Assembly: GCA_001314715.1 (NCBI GenBank)
Contig: LJSV01000016.1
Coordinates: 1 to 54,532 of the forward strand
From: Rhodobacteraceae bacterium HLUCCA12
GTDB lineage: Bacteria; Pseudomonadota; Alphaproteobacteria; Rhodobacterales; Rhodobacteraceae
DNA length: 54,532 bases
Reading direction: 5' to 3'
The translations under genes and the position numbers were made by a program. Positions 10,815-18,554 of the stretch are shown here, piece by piece. Below the pieces are notes generated by a model. The model made no database searches. It worked only from the letters and a program-made list of their open reading frames with translations, and had not been told where the DNA came from. Numbering within the stretch: position 1 is the first letter of the stretch; each line of letters starts with the position of its first letter.

Positions 10815-11522
10815 ATGAGCACCCAAAACCAGGCTGCCGGTTTGGTGATCCCCGCGCCCGAGATCGTTACCTTGCCGGTTCAAGGCGACAGCGCGCGTTT
10901 CCCCGTGCGCCGGGTCTATTGCGTCGGTCGCAACTATGCGGCCCATGCCGTGGAAATGGGCCACGACCCCGACAAGGAACCGCCGTTCTTCTTTCTCAAG
11001 CAAAGCTCGAACCTTCTGCCGGACGGGCAGGACTTTCCCTACCCGTCGATGACCAGCGATGTGCATCATGAGGTCGAACTGGTTGTCGCGCTGAAGGCTG
11101 GCGGCCGCGATGTGCCGGCTGCACAGGCGCTGGATCTGGTTTACGGATACGGCGTCGGGCTTGATATGACGCGCCGCGACCTGCAAGCCGCGCTGAAAAA
11201 GGCCGGGCGCCCATGGGAGGCGGGCAAGGCATTTGACCATTCCGCGCCCTGTTCAGCGCTGGTTCCCGCACGCCGGGCCGGACATCCGGCAAGCGGCACG
11301 ATCCGGCTCAGCGTAAACGGTGACATCCGCCAGGACGGCGATCTGAACCAGATGATCTGGAAAACGGCCGAGATCATCGCCGAACTGTCGCGCCTGTTCG
11401 AACTGGCCCCTGGCGACCTGATCATGACCGGCACCCCCGCCGGCGTGGGGCCCGTGGTGCGTGGCGACCTGATGCACGCCGAAATTGACGGCGTGGGCAC
11501 CTTGACGACCAAGGTTATCTGA
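10815..11522 (+). CDS. fumarylacetoacetate hydrolase-family protein, probable fumarylpyruvate-type hydrolase
   Basis: A 235-aa FAH-superfamily enzyme. The core begins VYCVGRNYAAHAVEMG and contains the metal ligands Glu86 and Glu88 (HHEVELVV) and Asp117 (GVGLDMTRRD), with the C-terminal GDLIMTGTPAGVGPV signature. These enzymes cleave C-C bonds of acylpyruvates or related beta-diketo acids; the PPFFFLKQ pattern and short length are closest to fumarylpyruvate hydrolases of gentisate degradation, but no other gentisate gene is nearby. Start ATG 10815 has AAGGAA upstream. It is a solo gene between the RND pump and the TauE exporter; the 137-bp upstream gap holds only a short GC hairpin (about 10770-10785). 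Confidence 0.85.
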   Translation: MSTQNQAAGLVIPAPEIVTLPVQGDSARFPVRRVYCVGRNYAAHAVEMGHDPDKEPPFFFLKQSSNLLPDGQDFPYPSMTSDVHHEVELVVALKAGGRDVPAAQALDLVYGYGVGLDMTRRDLQAALKKAGRPWEAGKAFDHSAPCSALVPARRAGHPASGTIRLSVNGDIRQDGDLNQMIWKTAEIIAELSRLFELAPGDLIMTGTPAGVGPVVRGDLMHAEIDGVGTLTTKVI

Positions 11523-11591
11523 GGCTCGCGCGGGGGGGGCCGGTCGCGCCCGACGCCCCGACTGCGCACAACCAAAGGCGATGGCGAGGGC

Positions 11592-12413
11592 ATGGAAATC
11601 ACATCTGACCTGATCGTTCTGGCCGGTGTGCTGCTGGTCGCGGGCGGCCTGACAGGCATTCTGGCCGGGCTTTTCGGGGTTGGGGGCGGCGCGCTGATGG
11701 TGCCGGTCCTGTTCGAAACCTTCGGCTTTCTGGGCGTGGCCGAGGCCGCGCGGATGCCCCTTGCGGTGGGAACCTCGCTTGCGGTGATCATCCCGACCTC
11801 GCTGCGCTCGTATCGGGCGCATCACGCCCGCGGCGCGGTCGATAGCGCGTTGCTGCGCCGTTGGGCCGTGCCGATTGTTGTCGGTGTGCTGATGGGCGCG
11901 GTGATCGCGCGCTATGCCTCGCCGATCGTGATGCAACTGGTCTTCGTGGTGGTGGCGGGTGTGAACGCGCTCAAGCTGATCAGCGGCACCAGGCGCTGGG
12001 ACATCGCCGGTGATCTGCCACAGGGCTGGCTGTCGCGCTTCTATGGCTGGCTGATCGGGCTTCTGTCGTCGCTGATGGGGATCGGCGGCGGTCAGATCGC
12101 GAATATCATCATGACGCTGCACGGGCGCAGCATCCACCAGGCGGTCGCCACCTCGGCCGGGATCGGTGTGCTGATCTCCATTCCCGGCGCCATCGGCTAT
12201 GTCTTTGCCGGGTGGGGGCGCGGCGACTTGCCGCCCGATGCCATCGGCTTTGTCTCGCTGCTGGGGCTGGCGCTGTTCGTGCCAACGACGGTGCTGACCG
12301 CCAGCCTTGGCGTGCGCCTTGCCCACAGCCTGTCGCGGCGCAGTCTTGAAATCGCCTTCGGGATCTTCCTGGCGCTCGTGAGCCTGCGCTTTATCGTGGC
12401 GATTGCGACCTGA
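11592..12413 (+). CDS. TauE/SafE-family anion exporter
   Basis: A 273-aa integral membrane protein with about eight hydrophobic segments. It has the duplicated glycine-rich motif typical of the TauE/SafE family: AGLFGVGGGALMVPVL near residue 25 and LMGIGGGQIANIIM near residue 165. Members export sulfite, sulfoacetate or related organosulfonates from the cytoplasm, but many have unknown substrates. It follows the FAH gene by 69 bp on the same strand and may share its transcript. No sulfonate gene is close enough to specify a substrate. Confidence 0.85.
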   Translation: MEITSDLIVLAGVLLVAGGLTGILAGLFGVGGGALMVPVLFETFGFLGVAEAARMPLAVGTSLAVIIPTSLRSYRAHHARGAVDSALLRRWAVPIVVGVLMGAVIARYASPIVMQLVFVVVAGVNALKLISGTRRWDIAGDLPQGWLSRFYGWLIGLLSSLMGIGGGQIANIIMTLHGRSIHQAVATSAGIGVLISIPGAIGYVFAGWGRGDLPPDAIGFVSLLGLALFVPTTVLTASLGVRLAHSLSRRSLEIAFGIFLALVSLRFIVAIAT

Positions 12414-12481
12414 TCCGGCCTTGATCCTGCGCGGGATTGGGGTATGTTCATTATCCGTTCACTTTCGGCGGACATGTCGTC

Positions 12482-13642
12482 ATGCCAGAGCCCCTGCCAG
12501 ATCCTGATCGCGCCGATACCGGTTTGATGCCGCCCGCGGGTGCGATCCGCAAGATCCTGCATATCGACATGGACGCCTTCTATGCCTCGGTCGAACAGCG
12601 CGACAACCCGGATCTGCGGGGCAAGCCCGTGGCCGTTGGCAGCCCGGCCGCGCGCGGTGTCGTGGCCGCCGCCAGCTATGAGGCGCGCGCCTTTGGCGTC
12701 CGTTCGGCCATGCCATCGGTGACGGCGTTGCGGCGCTGCCCCGATCTGATCTTCGTGCCGCCACGGTTCGATGTCTATCGCGCGGTTTCCGCCCAGATCC
12801 GTGCGATCTTTGCCGAACACACCCCGCTGATCGAGCCGCTGTCACTGGACGAAGCCTATCTCGACGTGACCGAGAACCGCCACGGCATCCCGTTTGGCGC
12901 GCGGATCGCATTCATGATCCGCGACCGGATTCACACCGAAACCGGGCTGACGGCCTCGGCCGGCATCTCTTACAACAAGTTCCTGGCCAAGATGGCCAGC
13001 GATCTCAACAAACCCGATGGCCAGGCCGTCATAACGCCCGCGCAAGGACCATCTTTCGTGGCGGCGCTGCCCGTGCGCCGCTTTCACGGCATCGGCCCGG
13101 CCACCGCCACCCGGATGGAACGTCTGGGCCTCCACACCGGCGCCGATCTGCGCGGCTGCGCGCTGCCGTTCCTGCAATCGCATTTCGGCAAGGCGGGGCG
13201 CTGGTACTACCGGATCGCCCGCGCCATCGACGACCGGCCGGTGCAACCCGATCGCGACCGCAAGTCGATCGGCACCGAGGACACCTTTGGCACCGACCTG
13301 CGCGACCATGACCGCGCCGCGACCGAGGTGCGCGCCCTGGCGGCAAAGGTCTGGCGGCACTGCCTGGGCACGGGCCTGCGCGGGCGCACCGTGACGTTGA
13401 AAGTCAAATACGCCGATTTCCGCCAGATCACCCGTAGCCGGACGTTGATCGCCCCGGCATCCGCCCGCACGATCGAGGAAACGGCGCTGGCGCTTCTGCG
13501 CCCGCTCTTTCCAACCGATCGCGGCATCCGGCTGCTGGGTGTCACGCTTTCGACGCTGGCGCAGGCCGATCCGCAGACTGAAAGCCAGCCGCTGGATCTG
13601 TGGCAGGCAGCCGCGACACGCGGCGCCGGCCATGGTGATTGA
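12482..13642 (+). CDS. dinB: DNA polymerase IV (Y-family, translesion)
   Basis: A 386-aa Y-family polymerase that copies past damaged template bases. Palm-domain metal ligands are visible: Asp29 in HIDMDAFYASVEQ and Asp122/Glu123 in SLDEAYLDV; SYEARAFGVRSAMP (fingers), the thumb HhH segment VRRFHGIGPATATRMERLGL and the little-finger domain follow. ATG 12482 is chosen over an upstream in-frame opening at 12437 because the extra residues look non-coding and there is no ribosome-binding site there. The C-terminus lacks an obvious clamp-binding motif. I see no LexA-like box upstream. Confidence 0.95.
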   Translation: MPEPLPDPDRADTGLMPPAGAIRKILHIDMDAFYASVEQRDNPDLRGKPVAVGSPAARGVVAAASYEARAFGVRSAMPSVTALRRCPDLIFVPPRFDVYRAVSAQIRAIFAEHTPLIEPLSLDEAYLDVTENRHGIPFGARIAFMIRDRIHTETGLTASAGISYNKFLAKMASDLNKPDGQAVITPAQGPSFVAALPVRRFHGIGPATATRMERLGLHTGADLRGCALPFLQSHFGKAGRWYYRIARAIDDRPVQPDRDRKSIGTEDTFGTDLRDHDRAATEVRALAAKVWRHCLGTGLRGRTVTLKVKYADFRQITRSRTLIAPASARTIEETALALLRPLFPTDRGIRLLGVTLSTLAQADPQTESQPLDLWQAAATRGAGHGD

Positions 13643-13645
13643 CCT

Positions 13646-14650
13646 TCAGTTGCCGATCCGCGCCAGCCAGTCGCGCGCAAGCCGCGCGGTGCCGGCGGCG
13701 AAATGCGGTGCCATCGCCTGTGGTTCGGGGGCCTCCATATGGCTGCCGATCCAGGCCAGAAGCGCCATGCGCCGCAACATGACGAATGTGTCGATCTCGG
13801 CCAGATCGGTCTCGGCCAATGGGTGCACCTGCCGATAGCCGCGCAGCCACGCCGCCTTGAGCGCGGGCACGGCCGGGTCGGTTTCGATGAAACTGATTGC
13901 GGCAGCGAAATCATACAGAAACCAGCCAAAACCGCAGTCGTCGAAGTCGATCAGCCGGGTTTTGTCGCCATCCACCAGCAAATTGGCCAGCCGCATGTCG
14001 GCATGGATCAGGCCGAACCGGCCCGCCCCTTTTCCGTACGCCGCCAGCCGCTCACGGATGGCATGCTCGGCCTCGTTCAGAACCGGGCGCAGGCGCGCAT
14101 CCACGCGCGGCGCCGCGCGCCAGTCGCCCCAGTGGGCATGCGGGCCGAAGACGGCTGTATCGTCCCACGACAGGCGCACGAACCCGTCGGGCCGCGTCCA
14201 TGTCCGGGCGTGGCCATGCATCCGCGCCGCCAATGTTCCCAGACTTTCGAACAAGGCGGTGCGGGGGTGCGATGGATCGGGCGCGCGCCCGTCGATGAAT
14301 TCGAACAGGACCATGTGCCGCGGGTCCGCCAGCCCGGCGCCATGTCCAAGCTGAATCATCTGCCTGTCCCGCCCGGCGATGGGGCGCGGCGTCGGCACGA
14401 TTGCGTCGCGCTCTAGCGCGTCCATCCAATCCAGTTCCGAGGCGATGGCACGGCGGCTGTGATAGCCATGGCGATGCACCCGCAAAACGGCGCGAAACCC
14501 GCAGGGTGCCTGCACCAGATAGGTCGCATTCTCGGACAGGTTGATCAGCCGGATGCGGGCGCCATCGGGCACGGGCCACAAGGTCAGCGCGGCCTGCGCC
14601 ATCCGGCCCAGCGCGGCCAGTTCGCGGCTTTCGGTCACGTCCTCTGCCAT
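13646..14650 (-). CDS. aminoglycoside phosphotransferase-fold kinase (APH/ChoK-like)
   Basis: A 334-aa protein of the APH/choline-kinase fold. The catalytic loop GLIHADMRLANLLVD supplies the Asp base and Asn metal ligand, and TRLIDFDDCGFGWFLYDFA supplies the second metal-binding Asp. The layout resembles homoserine kinase II/SrkA-like small-molecule or protein kinases; the substrate is unknown and antibiotic resistance should not be assumed. ATG 14650 has a good AAGGGCGG upstream; an in-frame GTG at 14710 would overlap the upstream gene by 41 bases. It lies 19 bp after the EamA exporter stop, so the two are probably co-transcribed. Confidence 0.82.
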   Translation of the reverse strand: MAEDVTESRELAALGRMAQAALTLWPVPDGARIRLINLSENATYLVQAPCGFRAVLRVHRHGYHSRRAIASELDWMDALERDAIVPTPRPIAGRDRQMIQLGHGAGLADPRHMVLFEFIDGRAPDPSHPRTALFESLGTLAARMHGHARTWTRPDGFVRLSWDDTAVFGPHAHWGDWRAAPRVDARLRPVLNEAEHAIRERLAAYGKGAGRFGLIHADMRLANLLVDGDKTRLIDFDDCGFGWFLYDFAAAISFIETDPAVPALKAAWLRGYRQVHPLAETDLAEIDTFVMLRRMALLAWIGSHMEAPEPQAMAPHFAAGTARLARDWLARIGN

Positions 14651-14669
14651 GCCGCCCTTCTCTGCGTCG

Positions 14670-15590
14670 TCACTGAATCGCAGGTCCACCACGCGCAAGT
14701 CGTCGCTCACGGGCGATGATGTAGAGCCCCGCAGCCATGATCACCACGATCCCGGCCGCTGCCAGCCCGTTCGGCAACTCGCTGAAGACCAGCCACCCGA
14801 TCACGGTGGCAATGGGGATTTCCAGATATTGCATCGGGGCCAGCGTCGCCGAGGGCGCGAAGCGCAGGCTCCAGGTCATCAGCAGATGCCCCAATGTCCC
14901 CAACCCGCCAAGCGCCAGCAAAAGCCACAGAACATGCCCCTGCGGCTGGATGATGTCCAGCGCCGGGTGCAGCCCGTGACCCAGCATCAACACGGGCGCC
15001 AGCAGCACCAGCGCCTGAAGACCGCTCAGCGCCTGCATCGCCACGGCATCGATTGCCTTGGCCACAAGGCGCGTCACCAGCATGAACAGGGCAAAGGTCA
15101 CGGCCACGACGATCGGCAGCAAGGCCGGCAACCCCACGGTCGCGAAATTGGGCTGGATCACCAGAAGCGTTCCCCCGAACCCGACCGCGCAGGCGGCCAG
15201 ACGGTGCGCACCCACCGTTTCGGACAACAACCAATGCCCCAGCACCAGCAGGATGAACGGCATCACGAAGGCAATGGCCAGCGTATCCGCCAGCGGCATG
15301 TAGCGCAGCGCCGTGAACATCGCACCGATCCCCACGACATGCAGCACGCTGCGCAAGGCCAGCAGCCAGAAAACCCGCCGGCCGGGCCACAGCCGCTGCC
15401 CTGCCCACCAGACCAGCGGCAACAGGATCGCCACTTGCAGGGCAAACCGGACGGCCAGCAACTGCCCAAGCGGCACGATATCGCCCAGCATCTTGGCGGT
15501 GGCGTCGCTGAGCGGGGCCAGGACACAAAAGCCCAGCATCAGCAGAATGCCCAGGAACGGGCGGTCGGGGGCTTCGGAAATGGTGGTCAC
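14670..15590 (-). CDS. EamA/DMT-family transporter
   Basis: A 306-aa inner-membrane protein with ten predicted hydrophobic segments arranged as two EamA repeats (roughly residues 15-140 and 155-290); the second ends with LEIPIATVIGWLVFSELP, a hallmark of the family. Members export metabolites such as amino acids or S-adenosylmethionine, some import. The start is GTG 15590. It is upstream of, and likely co-transcribed with, the APH-fold kinase, and divergent from the EF-hand gene; 15591-15809 between them shows no further gene or clear operator. Confidence 0.86.
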   Translation of the reverse strand: MTTISEAPDRPFLGILLMLGFCVLAPLSDATAKMLGDIVPLGQLLAVRFALQVAILLPLVWWAGQRLWPGRRVFWLLALRSVLHVVGIGAMFTALRYMPLADTLAIAFVMPFILLVLGHWLLSETVGAHRLAACAVGFGGTLLVIQPNFATVGLPALLPIVVAVTFALFMLVTRLVAKAIDAVAMQALSGLQALVLLAPVLMLGHGLHPALDIIQPQGHVLWLLLALGGLGTLGHLLMTWSLRFAPSATLAPMQYLEIPIATVIGWLVFSELPNGLAAAGIVVIMAAGLYIIARERRLARGGPAIQ

Positions 15591-15809
15591 GCGCGGGCTC
15601 CCTCAGGCGGCAGGACGCAGTCAATGCCAGCCCGGCGCCGAATGCAATCCCACTTCGCGAGCGCCGCGCGCCTCCTCTCGGCGGCACTCTGCCACGCGGC
15701 TTTCCGCGCAGCGTACGGTGCCACTTGCGACAGGCTGGAACGAGACCGCGCGCGGGGTGTTCCCGTCTTGCAGTCCGATCGGGGCTGTCGCAACCACAGG
15801 AGAAAACCG

Positions 15810-16040
15810 ATGAAACCGATTGCCGTAGCCATCTGTGCCCTGGCGTTGATGAGTGTTCCGGCGCTGGCTCAGGACAGCGACGACCATGAGTTTCCGATGA
15901 CGATGGAAGCCTTCTTCGAGGCCCATCCTGATATCGAGCCCGAAGCCTTCGCCCAGATCGACGCCGATGCCGATGGCGAAGTCTCGGAGGACGAATACAA
16001 CCAGGCACGCGAGAACGGGCTGATCGAGGACCAGGACTGA
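15810..16040 (+). CDS. small secreted EF-hand protein
   Basis: A 76-aa protein with a cleavable signal peptide (MKPIAVAICALALMSVPALA, cut before QDSDD) and one EF-hand calcium loop, DADADGEVSEDE, with D, D, D and the closing E at positions 1, 3, 5 and 12. The mature chain is very acidic, as expected for a periplasmic or exported calcium-binding protein. AGGAGAAAACCG precedes ATG 15810. It is monocistronic, followed by the hairpin at 16057-16080. Partner and role are unknown; the residues around the loop suggest a single hand that may dimerise. Confidence 0.82.
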   Translation: MKPIAVAICALALMSVPALAQDSDDHEFPMTMEAFFEAHPDIEPEAFAQIDADADGEVSEDEYNQARENGLIEDQD

Positions 16041-16056
16041 TCGCCCCGGCGCAATA

Positions 16057-16080
16057 CCCCCGGCCGTCGTTGGCCGGGGG
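16057..16080 (+). terminator. GC-rich hairpin, transcription stop candidate
   Basis: CCCCCGGCC pairs perfectly with GGCCGGGGG around a 6-base loop (GTCGTT), 16 bp after the EF-hand stop codon. No T-run follows, so it is either an intrinsic terminator of the GC-rich type or a 3' stabilising hairpin. It also lies downstream of the converging DUF1636 gene. Confidence 0.65.
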
Positions 16081-16126
16081 CACAACCGGCGCAAGGCGCC
16101 CAAGTGCGCGGCGCGCACCAAGCATT

Positions 16127-16477
16127 CTATGCCGCACGGGCCAGCACGAAAGCCAGGGGCAGCGCACCGGAGCCGGGCCGCAGCGCGACCGCCTTGCCTG
16201 CCAGGTGCGCCCGCGCGAATCGCGCCAGTGCCTGCGGGTCGGCATCAGGCGAAACCCCGCAATAGAGCGCGACACCGCTTTGCGACAGTTCGAACAGCGC
16301 CGGACAGGTGCGCGCGCACCCATCAAGCCGCGTGCTGCCCGTCATCTCGAATTCGGGCGCGGCGCCGCGCGCGCAACGATCCGCCAGCGCCAACTGGCGA
16401 ACCATGCGTTCAGCGGCAGGGCAGGCACGGCCAATCCGCGGACAGATGGTGGAAATCAATCGGGTATCGTCGGTCAT
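16127..16477 (-). CDS. DUF1636 cysteine-rich metal-binding protein under cobalamin riboswitch control
   Basis: A 116-aa cytoplasmic protein recognised as DUF1636 (predicted metal-binding, thioredoxin-fold ferredoxin-like). Six cysteines lie at 12, 19, 35, 54, 58 and 73, including CPRIGRAC and DGCARTCPALF, suitable for a metal or Fe-S site. ATG 16477 has GGAGGG just upstream. Its leader contains a full cobalamin riboswitch (16587-16763), so expression should fall when B12 is plentiful; that ties it to cobalamin or cobalt supply. Its biochemical role is not established to my knowledge. It is the only gene directly behind the riboswitch. Confidence 0.82.
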   Translation of the reverse strand: MTDDTRLISTICPRIGRACPAAERMVRQLALADRCARGAAPEFEMTGSTRLDGCARTCPALFELSQSGVALYCGVSPDADPQALARFARAHLAGKAVALRPGSGALPLAFVLARAA

Positions 16478-16586
16478 GGCGCCCTCCGCGCGCAAGGGGC
16501 GGGTCGCCAGGGCGGTCTGTTCCAGGTGGCATATGGCCAGTCATCGCAGCTCCTCCGGGGCACCCCGCCCGGTTTCGGGTTAATCG

Positions 16587-16763
16587 GCGATGGCAGGTCT
16601 CCTGGCTTGCGGGTCATCGCTTTTCCGGACCTTCCCGGACCCGCAGGCCCAGTGGCATTCCCGAAATCGCTGGCCGCTTACAGTTGCGGGGGCAGCCGCG
16701 GCCTTGCCCTGAGGCGCACCGCGTTCCCTTTTCAGCCGGCCCGTTGGGGCCGAACACCATCGC
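16587..16763 (-). promoter_or_regulatory. cobalamin riboswitch
   Basis: Read on the minus strand, the leader of the DUF1636 gene holds the conserved AdoCbl-riboswitch parts in order: GAAAAGGGAACGCGGTGCG, then GGCTGCCCCCGCAACTGTAA, AATGCCACTGGG, GGGAAGG, and the closing AAGCCAGGAGACCTGCC. GCGATGG (16757-16763) and CCATCGC (16587-16593) form the closing P1 stem. The 325-bp gap between the P1 peptidase and DUF1636 genes is otherwise empty. The riboswitch probably acts by hiding the DUF1636 ribosome-binding site or by termination. Confidence 0.93.
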
Positions 16764-16802
16764 TGCCTGTGTGCCAGCACGTCGCCGAGCTGTCCACCCG
16801 TT

Positions 16803-17786
16803 TCAGAGATCGCACCAGCATGGTTGAAGATCGCCCGGCGCCGGGCGTGCCGCATACACCCCACGCGCAACCGCGCGTGCCAGGCAAATCGCCGCGGCAT
16901 GGCCCAGCGCAAAGGTCTCGGCCAGAGGGTCCGACAGGGGCCGCGCCCCGGTGGCGGCGGCAAAGACCAGATCGCCGTCAAGCGGCGTATGCGACGGGCT
17001 GAGCGCCCGTGCCAGCCCGTCATGGGCCGCGGTGGCCATCCGCGTGGCCTGCGCCTGCGTCAAGGCGGCGTCGGTGGCGATGATGGCAATGGTCGTGGCC
17101 TCGCCCAGCCGCTTGCCGCAAAACGGCTCTTGCATGGGGTCAAACCGCGCGGGCAGCCCCAATCCGCCGAATTCGTCGTTCATTTCCCAGGGCGCGGCCC
17201 AGAAATGGCGGGTGTCGCCGACCAGTGGCGAGCCGACGGCGTTGACGGCCACCAGCGCACCCACCGTGGTGCCATTGTCCAGCACGACCGAGGCCGATCC
17301 AAGCCCGCCCTTGACCCGATAGGTTGCCGCGCCCGTTCCGGCACCGGCGCTGCCAAGCGCGAAGTTACCGGCCGCATTGGCCAGTGCGTCGCGGCCAAGG
17401 GCCTTGTAAGGGTTGACAGGCCAATCCTTGTCGCCACCGTTGATGAGGTCGAACAGGATCGCCCCCGGAACGATCGGCACACGCTGGCCGCCCACGTCGA
17501 ACCCGCGCCCCTGCGCGCGCAGGGCATCCGCCACACCCGAAGGGGCATCCAGCCCAAACGCCGACCCGCCCGACAGCACCAGCGCGTCCACCTCCTGCAC
17601 CAGCTTGTCAGGGGCCAGCAGATCGGTCTCCCGCGTGCCGGGGGCGCCGCCCATCACATTGACCGCCGCCACGATGGGCTTGTCACCCAAAAGGACGGTG
17701 CAGCCGCTCTTGATGCGGTGATCCTCGGCATTGCCGACACGCAGGCCGGCCACATCGGTGATCAGGTTTCTGGCGCCCGGTTTCAT
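16803..17786 (-). CDS. P1-family aminopeptidase (DmpA/NylC-like, Ntn-hydrolase fold)
   Basis: A 327-aa member of the P1/S58 family, which includes beta-aminopeptidases (DmpA, BapA) and the 6-aminohexanoate-oligomer hydrolase NylC. Precursors cut themselves to expose a Ser or Thr nucleophile. Here the expected site is at GEATTIAIIATDA (Thr231/Thr232). The N-terminal TDVAGLRVGNAED, SGGSAFGLDAPSGV and GGLGSASVVLDNGTTVGALVAVN segments fit the family. No signal peptide is seen. It is the last gene of the minus-strand operon with a peptide ABC importer, aldehyde dehydrogenase and SDR, which suggests it hydrolyses an imported amide- or peptide-like compound. Substrate is inference. Confidence 0.85.
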   Translation of the reverse strand: MKPGARNLITDVAGLRVGNAEDHRIKSGCTVLLGDKPIVAAVNVMGGAPGTRETDLLAPDKLVQEVDALVLSGGSAFGLDAPSGVADALRAQGRGFDVGGQRVPIVPGAILFDLINGGDKDWPVNPYKALGRDALANAAGNFALGSAGAGTGAATYRVKGGLGSASVVLDNGTTVGALVAVNAVGSPLVGDTRHFWAAPWEMNDEFGGLGLPARFDPMQEPFCGKRLGEATTIAIIATDAALTQAQATRMATAAHDGLARALSPSHTPLDGDLVFAAATGARPLSDPLAETFALGHAAAICLARAVARGVYAARPAPGDLQPCWCDL

Positions 17787-17795
17787 CGCCTGCCC

Positions 17796-18536
17796 TCAGA
17801 TACAGCGCCCGCCGTCAACTTCCATGGCGACGCCGGTGACCATCGACGCCTCGTCCGAGCACAGGAACAGCGCGGCATTGCCCATGTCCTCAGGCGTCGA
17901 GAACCGGCCCAGCGGGATCGTGGACAGGAACTTCGCGCGCACTTCGGGCGTGTCCTCGCCCATGAAGCTTTTCAAAAGCGGCGTTTCGCCCGCCACCGGG
18001 TTGAGCGCATTGACCCGGATGCCCGCAGGCGCCAGCTCGACCGCCATCGCGCGGGTGGCGGTGATCATCCAGCCCTTGGAGGCATTATACCAGTTCAGAC
18101 GCGGGCGAGGCGACACCCCGGCGGTCGATGCGATGTTCAGGATCGCGCCCGCGCCATTGGCCTTCATGTGGCCGACCAGATGACGGGCGGTCAGATAGAC
18201 CGACTTGGCGTTGACCGCCAGAACGCGGTCGAATTCGTCCTCGCTGACCTCTTCCATCGGTTGCGGCAGGTGGGTGATGCCCGCGTTGTTGACAAGGATG
18301 TCCACCTTGCCAAAGGCTTCGATCGCGGCCGTCGCCATTGCCGCAACACTGTCGTTGCGAGCCACGTCCACCTGACACGCCACGCCACTCACTTCGGCAG
18401 CGATCTCTTCGGCGGCGGCCATGTTGATATCGGCCACCATGACCTTGGCGCCTTCTTGCGCAAAGCGCCGCGCGATCCCGGCACCGAAGCCCGAGCCGCC
18501 GCCGGTGACGATTGCGCTTTTCCCTTCAAGTCTCAT
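17796..18536 (-). CDS. short-chain dehydrogenase/reductase
   Basis: A 246-aa classical SDR. It has the cofactor motif TGGGSGFG (11-18), the NNAG motif (83-86), and the catalytic residues Ser137, Tyr150 and Lys154 (YNASK). Asp36 after the second strand (VADIN) points to NAD(H) preference. It oxidises an alcohol or reduces a ketone; related enzymes are labelled glucose 1-dehydrogenase-like but the substrate is not readable here. It lies between the aldehyde dehydrogenase (18-bp gap) and the P1 peptidase (9-bp gap) in one operon, so an alcohol-aldehyde-acid sequence is plausible. Confidence 0.88.
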   Translation of the reverse strand: MRLEGKSAIVTGGGSGFGAGIARRFAQEGAKVMVADINMAAAEEIAAEVSGVACQVDVARNDSVAAMATAAIEAFGKVDILVNNAGITHLPQPMEEVSEDEFDRVLAVNAKSVYLTARHLVGHMKANGAGAILNIASTAGVSPRPRLNWYNASKGWMITATRAMAVELAPAGIRVNALNPVAGETPLLKSFMGEDTPEVRAKFLSTIPLGRFSTPEDMGNAALFLCSDEASMVTGVAMEVDGGRCI

Positions 18537-18554
18537 GTCGTTGTCTCCAGTGTA

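Noticed and set aside
13646-14650. Antibiotic resistance by the APH-fold protein.
   Set aside because: The kinase fold is shared with choline, homoserine and protein kinases. There is no cassette, mobile element or other resistance context here.
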